The notes under the pieces were generated by a model that saw nothing but the letters and a program-made list of their open reading frames with translations, searched no databases and was not told the origin of the DNA. From the NCBI GenBank assembly GCA_937124525.1, contig CAKZLA010000577.1, forward strand, positions 1 to 38,268: a stretch of 38,268 nt of DNA, in the 5' to 3' direction. Shown here one piece after another: positions 33,300 to 38,268 of this stretch (position 1 is the stretch's first letter; every line of letters starts with the position of its first letter). The stretch is from an uncultured Desulfobacterium sp. Its GTDB lineage: Bacteria; Desulfobacterota; Desulfobacteria; Desulfobacterales; Desulfobacteraceae. The position numbers were made by a program, and so were the translations under genes.

Positions 33300-33518
33300 C
33301 TATTTATATCGATAGGTAATCCGTCCCCGGCTTAGATCATAGGGCGAAAGTTCCACGGTTACCTTATCTCCCGGTAGAATTTTAATGAAATGCATTCTCA
33401 TTTTGCCTGATATATGTGCCAGCAACTGGTGCTTGTTATCCAGCTCAACCTTGAACATGGCGTTGGGTAATGTTTCAAGCACCGTACCTTCTACTTTGAT
33501 GGCTTCTTCCTTTGCCAT
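33300..33518 (-). CDS. infA: Translation initiation factor IF-1
   Basis: IF-1 binds the ribosomal A site during initiation. The 72-residue product is a single S1/OB-fold domain with [37 protein letters not shown] and the C-terminal [15 protein letters not shown], all near-invariant. ATG 33518 has GAGAGGTGG upstream. The gene follows secY directly; the map (methionine aminopeptidase) gene that often stands between them is not there. Confidence 0.98.
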   Translation of the reverse strand: MAKEEAIKVEGTVLETLPNAMFKVELDNKHQLLAHISGKMRMHFIKILPGDKVTVELSPYDLSRGRITYRYK

Positions 33519-33568
33519 AATCCACCTCTCATTCTATTATCCGTCTGTGATTGTGATGCTAATTTATA

Positions 33569-34885
33569 CTACCGTCTCGATTTCACACTACCACCTGATT
33601 TACCCAGGAAACCGTCATAATTCCGGGAGATCATATGGGATTCTATCTGCGCAATCGTGTCGATGGAAACACCAACAACTATCAGCAGGGCTGTACCGCC
33701 AAAGTAGAACGGCACATTAAATTTTGTCATCAACATGGTGGGCAGCACACACACGGCAGATACATAAACAGCACCGCCCAGCGTAATTCTTGTCAGCACT
33801 TTATCAATGTATTCAGCGGTCTTTTTCCCCGGTCGAATACCCGGGATATAGCCCCCGTTTTTCTTCATATTATCTGCCACATTATCAGGGTTAAAGGTCA
33901 CCGCTGTGTAAAAGAAACAAAAAAATATGATGAAGCCCACATAGATCAAATTATAAATTATACTCCCCGGACTCATGGCGGCTGCCACACTCTGCATGAC
34001 GGGCAGATCAATGAAATTGGCCAAGGTCGCCGGAAACATAATAATGGATGAGGCAAAAATGGGCGGAATCACCCCGGCTGTATTAATCTTCAGGGGAAGA
34101 TGTGAGGTCTGGCCGCCATACATTTTACGCCCCACCACCCTTTTGGCATACTGCACGGGAATTCTTCGCTGGGACTGTTCCATAAAAATGATAAATCCAA
34201 TGACAGCCACCATAAGCAGGATCAGGATAATAATGGCAAAAATCCCCATTTCACCGGTGGAAACCAGGCGCATGGTATTTCCCATGGCCGTGGGCATCCG
34301 TGCAACAATACCGGCAAAAATAATCAGGGAAATACCGTTTCCGATCCCCCGTTCGGTGATCTGCTCACCCAGCCACATGATAAAGGCGGTTCCCGCCGTC
34401 AGGGTGAGCACAGTCATGAAACGAAATGCCCATCCAGGATACATGACAATGGGTGCACCAGCCGGTGAGGTCATGCTTTCAAGCCCCACGGCAATGCCAA
34501 AGCCTTGAATCAGACTCAAACCCACGGTGCCATAACGGGTGTACTGGGTAATTTTCTTCCGACCCTGCTCCCCCTCTTTGGAAAGTTGTTCGAGGTGGGG
34601 GATCACAACCGTCATCAGTTGAAGAATAATTGAGGCACTGATGTAGGGCATAATCCCCAGGGCAAAGACAGAGAGACGATCCAGGGCACCCCCTGAGAAC
34701 ATATTAAACATTGCAAACAGGGTTCCCCTGGCATTGTCAAAAAAAGAGGCCAGTGCCGCTGTATCAATCCCGGGGGTTGGGACATGTACCCCCACCCTGT
34801 AAACAAAAAGCAATGCAAATGTTATCAAAAGCTTTCGTTTTAAGTCTGGAAGCTTGAGTATATTCTGATATCCGCTCTCAATCAT
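33569..34885 (-). CDS. secY: Protein translocase channel subunit SecY
   Basis: SecY forms the protein-conducting channel of the inner membrane with SecE and SecG. The 438-residue product has ten predicted membrane segments. It starts with [30 protein letters not shown], contains the plug-region [39 protein letters not shown], and has cytoplasmic loops [10 protein letters not shown] and [21 protein letters not shown]. It starts at ATG 34885 with GAGGT upstream, 18 bp after rplO. adk and map, frequent downstream partners, are missing here. Confidence 0.98.
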   Translation of the reverse strand: MIESGYQNILKLPDLKRKLLITFALLFVYRVGVHVPTPGIDTAALASFFDNARGTLFAMFNMFSGGALDRLSVFALGIMPYISASIILQLMTVVIPHLEQLSKEGEQGRKKITQYTRYGTVGLSLIQGFGIAVGLESMTSPAGAPIVMYPGWAFRFMTVLTLTAGTAFIMWLGEQITERGIGNGISLIIFAGIVARMPTAMGNTMRLVSTGEMGIFAIIILILLMVAVIGFIIFMEQSQRRIPVQYAKRVVGRKMYGGQTSHLPLKINTAGVIPPIFASSIIMFPATLANFIDLPVMQSVAAAMSPGSIIYNLIYVGFIIFFCFFYTAVTFNPDNVADNMKKNGGYIPGIRPGKKTAEYIDKVLTRITLGGAVYVSAVCVLPTMLMTKFNVPFYFGGTALLIVVGVSIDTIAQIESHMISRNYDGFLGKSGGSVKSRR

Positions 34886-34903
34886 TTAAAACCTCAGATA
34901 GAA

Positions 34904-35341
34904 TTACAGTTCAATATTTCCGCCAGCAGCTTCGATCTTTTCCCGGGCGGACTGGCTCACAAGGCATCCCTTAAGGAAAAAAGCTTTTGTCAATTCTCCA
35001 TTACCGAGGACTTTTATTCCGTCTATTTTCCCCTTGACAAGCCCTCTTTCTCTGAGAAGTGTACCGTCAATGGTGACACCGGTATCAAAGACATCAAGAT
35101 CCCCAAGGTTCAAAACGGCAATTTTTTTCTTAAAAAGACTGGTAAAACCTCTTTTGGGAAGCCGGCGATGCAGGGGCATCTGACCACCCTCAAAACCCGG
35201 GCGAACCCCGCCACCGGACCTGGCGTTATGGCCTTTATGACCCCGACCGGAGGTTTTTCCCATACCGGAACCGGGACCGCGGCCCACTCTTTTCCTGCTT
35301 TGTCGGCTCCCTTCTGCAGGGGACAATTCATGCAGTTTCAC
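34904..35341 (-). CDS. rplO: 50S ribosomal protein L15
   Basis: L15 is a late-assembling large-subunit protein with a long Gly/Arg-rich extension. The 145-residue product begins MKLHELSPAEGSRQSRKRVGRG, followed by GSGMGKTSGRGHKGHNARSGGG and PGFEGGQMPLHRRLPKRGF, all typical. The start is GTG at 35341; its ribosome site GAGGAGGTTT is the last codons of rpmD, whose stop is one base away, so the two are coupled. Confidence 0.98.
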   Translation of the reverse strand: MKLHELSPAEGSRQSRKRVGRGPGSGMGKTSGRGHKGHNARSGGGVRPGFEGGQMPLHRRLPKRGFTSLFKKKIAVLNLGDLDVFDTGVTIDGTLLRERGLVKGKIDGIKVLGNGELTKAFFLKGCLVSQSAREKIEAAGGNIEL

Positions 35342-35342
35342 T

Positions 35343-35525
35343 TTAAACCTCCTCTACCCTGACCAGATGTGGAACCTTTTTTGCCATCCCGAGGATTGCC
35401 GGGTTGTTCTTATGTTCAACGGTCATGTTTATCTTTCTCAAACCCAGCGCACGGAGAATTCTGCGATGCTTTTCAGGACGTCCGATGATGCTTCTGATCT
35501 GTGTTAGTTTCACTGTACCTGACAT
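35343..35525 (-). CDS. rpmD: 50S ribosomal protein L30
   Basis: L30 is a small large-subunit protein. The 60-residue product MSGTVKLTQIRSIIGRPEKH... has the family's TLxxxxSxIGRxExxrxxLxxLGLRKxNxxV pattern, with LRALGLRKINMTVEHKNN and a C-terminal GMAKKVPHLVRVEEV. ATG start at 35525. It is twelve bases after rpsE and one base before rplO, the standard spc order. Confidence 0.97.
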   Translation of the reverse strand: MSGTVKLTQIRSIIGRPEKHRRILRALGLRKINMTVEHKNNPAILGMAKKVPHLVRVEEV

Positions 35526-35537
35526 GTTAAGTCCCTC

Positions 35538-36032
35538 CTATATATCTTCCGGTCGAAGGCCCCTTCTTCTGGCAACCTCTTCCCTGGTTTCAAGTGACTT
35601 CAGTCCGGCCATGGTCGCCCTGACCACATTGTGAGAATTATTGCTGCCAATGCATTTGGTCAAAATATCGGTGACTCCAACGGCTTCAAGAACGGCACGA
35701 ACGGCACCGCCTGCAATAACACCGGTACCTGGAGATGCCGGTTTCAAAAGCACACGGCCGGAACCGGCACATCCCACCACTTCACAGGGAACGGTTCCAT
35801 CCAGAAGTGACACCTTTGTCATGGAGCGTTTGGCTTTTTCAACACCTTTGCGGATGGCTTCGGGCACTTCGCCTGCTTTTCCCAAGCCATAGCCCACACT
35901 GCCTTCTCCGTCACCCACCACACACAAGGCGCTAAAGCTGAAATTCCTACCACCCTTTACAACCTTTGCAACTCTGTTGATCCGAACAACTTTATCAATC
36001 AACTGATTTTCATCTGTCTGTTTGCTGCCCAA
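35538..36032 (-). CDS. rpsE: 30S ribosomal protein S5
   Basis: S5 takes part in decoding fidelity and subunit assembly. The 164-residue product has [50 protein letters not shown], and the C-terminal domain with [23 protein letters not shown] and [14 protein letters not shown]. The start is TTG at 36032, supported by GGAGGGAG just upstream; no ATG is available near the expected N-terminus. It is followed by rpmD. Confidence 0.97.
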   Translation of the reverse strand: MGSKQTDENQLIDKVVRINRVAKVVKGGRNFSFSALCVVGDGEGSVGYGLGKAGEVPEAIRKGVEKAKRSMTKVSLLDGTVPCEVVGCAGSGRVLLKPASPGTGVIAGGAVRAVLEAVGVTDILTKCIGSNNSHNVVRATMAGLKSLETREEVARRRGLRPEDI

Positions 36033-36048
36033 GGAACTCCCTCCTTAA

Positions 36049-36417
36049 TTAGAAATTCAACCCGGCTTCCCGGGCTCCGTCAGAAACAGACTTAACACGT
36101 CCGTGATAAAGAAAGCCATTTCTGTCGAAGGTGACTTTAGTAACCCCCTGATCCAGGGCCCGCTGACCAACAAGCTTTCCGATGACTGCAGCACCTTCTT
36201 TTCCACTGCTTTTAATACCGGTCTCTTTAAATTGGGCATCAAGGGTGGATGCTGACACAATGGTATGCCCTTTGACATCATCAATGACCTGGGCATAAAT
36301 ATGGCCAGCACTCCTGAAAACGCTAAGTCTGGGGCGTTCCGGTGTGCCATTGATATTTTTTCTGATTCTTCGCTTTCTCTTTAATCTTGAGATTCGCTTT
36401 GTAGTTCGATTTGCCAT
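36049..36417 (-). CDS. rplR: 50S ribosomal protein L18
   Basis: L18 binds 5S rRNA together with L5 and L25. The 122-residue product has a basic N-terminus ([29 protein letters not shown]), then [43 protein letters not shown] and [13 protein letters not shown] C-terminus ([11 protein letters not shown]). ATG start at 36417. It lies between rplF and rpsE in the standard order. Confidence 0.98.
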   Translation of the reverse strand: MANRTTKRISRLKRKRRIRKNINGTPERPRLSVFRSAGHIYAQVIDDVKGHTIVSASTLDAQFKETGIKSSGKEGAAVIGKLVGQRALDQGVTKVTFDRNGFLYHGRVKSVSDGAREAGLNF

Positions 36418-36439
36418 TGTATTCTATTCCTGGTTATGA

Positions 36440-36979
36440 TTATTTTGCTGCAGCCTTACCGGCTTTTCTGATGATTCGTTCATCTGAATACATGATTCCC
36501 TTTCCCTTGTAGGGCTCGGGGGGACGGACCTTTCTAATCCGCGCTGCAGTCTCTCCAAGAATCTCCTTGTCAATGGATGACAGGGTGATCTGGGTATTTT
36601 TATCCACCTTTGCGGTAACGCCGTCAGGAAGAACAAAATCAACGGGATTGGAGTAACCCACATTCAATACCAGCTGACTTCCCTTTGCTTCGGCACGATA
36701 GCCAATTCCGTTCAACAAAAGCGTTTTCACGTACCCTGTGGTTACACCGATCACCATGTTCTGAATCAATGATCGATACAAACCCTGCAGGGCAACGGTC
36801 TTCCGGTCTTCATTTACGGGAGAAACCAGAAGCCTGTTTTCTTCAATTTTAATTGTGACTGCCGGATGCAGACTGCGCTGAAGTGATCCCAAAGCGCCTT
36901 TAACGGCGATGGAATCATTTGTGAGTGCAATTTCCACCTTTTCAGGAATCTGGACCGGCTTTTTACCAATTCGAGACAT
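36440..36979 (-). CDS. rplF: 50S ribosomal protein L6
   Basis: L6 sits at the base of the L7/L12 stalk near the factor-binding site. The 179-residue product begins MSRIGKKPVQIPEKVEI and contains the paired L6 domains and the C-terminal signature RIRKVRPPEPYKGKGIMYSDE, plus VKTLLLNGIGYRAE in the middle. ATG 36979 is preceded by GGAGGGATAA. Standard position after rpsH. Confidence 0.98.
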   Translation of the reverse strand: MSRIGKKPVQIPEKVEIALTNDSIAVKGALGSLQRSLHPAVTIKIEENRLLVSPVNEDRKTVALQGLYRSLIQNMVIGVTTGYVKTLLLNGIGYRAEAKGSQLVLNVGYSNPVDFVLPDGVTAKVDKNTQITLSSIDKEILGETAARIRKVRPPEPYKGKGIMYSDERIIRKAGKAAAK

Positions 36980-36993
36980 TTATCCCTCCAGTT

Positions 36994-37392
36994 TTACCAG
37001 ATATTACAGAGGACTTCGCCGCCCACATTCTCTTTTTTAGCCTGCTTATCCGTCATCAACCCTTTTGATGTGGATAAAATCGAAATACCAAGACCGTTCA
37101 ATACCGGCTTAACTTCTTTGGACTTTGTGTAAACCCTGCAACCGGGCTTACTAACACGCTCAAGTCCATGAATAGCTGGTTTACTCTCGCCTACATATTT
37201 AAGATAAACACGAAGTACACCTTGTTTGTCATCTTCAAGGAATTTGTGATTCTTAATGTAGCCTTGCTCTTTCAGCACCCGCGCCAATTCAATTTTCAAT
37301 TTGGACCCGGGGATATCCACTTTTGCGAATTCTGCCTTAGCACCATTTCTGATTCTTGTAAGCATGTCCGCTATGGGATCACTCATTGCCAT
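36994..37392 (-). CDS. rpsH: 30S ribosomal protein S8
   Basis: S8 is a primary 16S rRNA binder and, in some bacteria, the spc operon repressor. The 132-residue product starts MAMSDPIADMLTRIRNG, has the central KLKIELARVLKEQGYI and the C-terminal GLGISILSTSKGLMTDKQAKKENVGGEVLCNIW. I chose ATG 37392, six bases after GGAG, rather than a start six codons upstream, because it gives the conserved N-terminus. A gap of 110 bp separates it from rpsN. Confidence 0.97.
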   Translation of the reverse strand: MAMSDPIADMLTRIRNGAKAEFAKVDIPGSKLKIELARVLKEQGYIKNHKFLEDDKQGVLRVYLKYVGESKPAIHGLERVSKPGCRVYTKSKEVKPVLNGLGISILSTSKGLMTDKQAKKENVGGEVLCNIW

Positions 37393-37502
37393 AATAATCT
37401 CCTGAAACAACTTTGCTGCCCTTTCAGACAGAAAAGAACTATACGATATCTGTTATCCAAGTTTAACATAATCATTCCACAGACCTTGGTCTTTGGGAAT
37501 AA

Positions 37503-37688
37503 TTACCAACTCGATTTTGTCACACCCGGCAATTTTCCGGCAGAAGCAAGATCCCTGAAGCAGATTCTACAGATACCTGCTTTTCGGATAAATCCCCTGG
37601 GCCGGCCACAAATGGTGCAACGATTGTACGCCCGCACTTTAAATTTAGGCGTTCTCCCCGCCTTTGCGATAAGAGACTTCTTTGCCAA
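37503..37688 (-). CDS. rpsN: 30S ribosomal protein S14, zinc-binding type Z
   Basis: S14 lies in the head of the small subunit. The 61-residue product [20 protein letters not shown] continuing [28 protein letters not shown] has two CxxC pairs, the short zinc-binding form. The start is TTG at 37688, four bases after GGAGGTAAAG-type sequence; a longer ATG reading adds residues not found in the family. Codon use here still matches the rest of the operon, unlike the upstream part of rplE. Confidence 0.96.
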   Translation of the reverse strand: MAKKSLIAKAGRTPKFKVRAYNRCTICGRPRGFIRKAGICRICFRDLASAGKLPGVTKSSW

Positions 37689-37783
37689 CTTTACCTCCTG
37701 GAAGGATATGGTGTATGCATGGAAAAACTCTAATTTTTCCCCAGGCCCCATTTCATATCCAATTTACAACTTGCGATTAACGA

Positions 37784-38268
37784 TCAGTTTTTAAAGGGCA
37801 TTCCAAAAAGCTTCAGCAGCTCCTTGCCCTCTTTATCGGATTTTGCCGTGGTAACTATGGTAACATTAAGACCTTTAATACTGTCGGTCTTGTCATAATC
37901 AATTTCTGGAAAAACGATTTGCTCACGAATACCCATACTGTAATTACCACGGCCATCAAACGCTTTAGCACGTAACCCCCTGAAATCACGAATACGTGGA
38001 ATTGAAATTGAAATTAAACGATCCAAAAATTCATACATTTTTTCTCTGCGAAGCGTTACTTTACAACCAATTGGCCATTCTTCACGAATTTTAAAGCCGG
38101 CAATAGATTTGCGTGCTTTAGTCACCACTGGTTTTTGGCCGGCAATAGCAGTCATATCATTCACTGCGTGCTGCATGATTTTTTTATCATTCACCGCTTC
38201 ACCAACACCCATGTTTAAAGTGATCTTTGTAATTCTTGGTACCTGCATAACGGATTTATAATCAATTT
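37784..38268 (-). CDS. rplE: 50S ribosomal protein L5, 5' partial and probably chimeric
   Basis: L5 binds 5S rRNA and contacts P-site tRNA. The frame is open to the window edge; visible residues begin [21 protein letters not shown] and run to the stop at 37784, lacking about 20-25 N-terminal residues. Motifs are [60 protein letters not shown] and the C-terminal [20 protein letters not shown]. The part before about 37890-37905 uses AT-ending codons (CCA, CGT, TTA, CAA) and gammaproteobacterial-looking residues, whereas the last ~38 codons (ACC, CTG, TCC, CCC) and residues match the rest of the operon. The gene identity is certain; its integrity is doubtful. Confidence 0.93.
   Translation of the reverse strand, partial: IDYKSVMQVPRITKITLNMGVGEAVNDKKIMQHAVNDMTAIAGQKPVVTKARKSIAGFKIREEWPIGCKVTLRREKMYEFLDRLISISIPRIRDFRGLRAKAFDGRGNYSMGIREQIVFPEIDYDKTDSIKGLNVTIVTTAKSDKEGKELLKLFGMPFKN

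Noticed and set aside
1..38268. Undescribed defence, secretion or biosynthetic system
   Set aside because: All larger genes belong to recognised housekeeping families, apart from the TPR protein and the radical SAM protein of unknown substrate. There are no transposases, integrases, CRISPR repeats, toxin-antitoxin pairs or clustered novel genes.

Overview
The window is a block of housekeeping genes. Gene order, protein motifs and codon use fit a sulfate-reducing Desulfobacterales (Desulfobacter/Desulfobacula-like) bacterium; this assignment is from memory of family sequences, without a search. It appears to be a metagenomic or draft contig, because the first ~0.8 kb and the last ~0.37 kb look like foreign sequence joined inside short conserved coding stretches.

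Layout. (1) 1-804: the middle of a gammaproteobacterial class I adenylate cyclase (CyaA), fused in frame to the transpeptidase domain of FtsI. (2) 799-15999, + strand: the dcw (division and cell wall) cluster ftsI-murE-murF-mraY-murD-ftsW-murG-murC-murB-ftsQ-ftsA-ftsZ. Together these make the UDP-MurNAc-pentapeptide, lipid I and lipid II, and assemble the septal polymerase and the Z-ring. Most junctions overlap or nearly abut. The exceptions are a 156-bp gap holding an inverted-repeat element (mraY/murD) and a 413-bp promoter-rich gap (ftsA/ftsZ). ddl and an ftsL/B-type gene are not present in this stretch. (3) 15999-21400, +: a B12-binding-type radical SAM protein coupled to ftsZ, then the metabolite-repair enzyme Nnr, tsaE (tRNA t6A) and lysC. 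(4) 21401-23056: a gene-poor, repeat-rich stretch containing pyrF (-), hairpins and a frameshifted gene remnant. (5) 23057-26031, +: selA coupled to a degenerate-GGDEF/TPR protein and a broken gmhA. (6) 26280-30004, +: a small zinc-ribbon gene, then the tetrapyrrole genes hemC and cobA-hemD, then moaA. (7) 30191-38268, - strand: the end of the spc/alpha ribosomal operon, in transcription order rplE(partial)-rpsN-rpsH-rplF-rplR-rpsE-rpmD-rplO-secY-infA-rpmJ-rpsM-rpsK-rpsD-rpoA-rplQ. It converges on moaA at a very strong bidirectional terminator.

I found no mobile element with a transposase, no CRISPR array, no tRNA or rRNA, and no defence or biosynthetic island. The points most worth a second look are the two chimeric ends, GGGGACA-type palindromes embedded in frame in murG and murB, the inverted-repeat element after mraY, the collapsed gmhA, the hairpins and repeats around lysC/pyrF/selA, and the frequent TTG/GTG starts.
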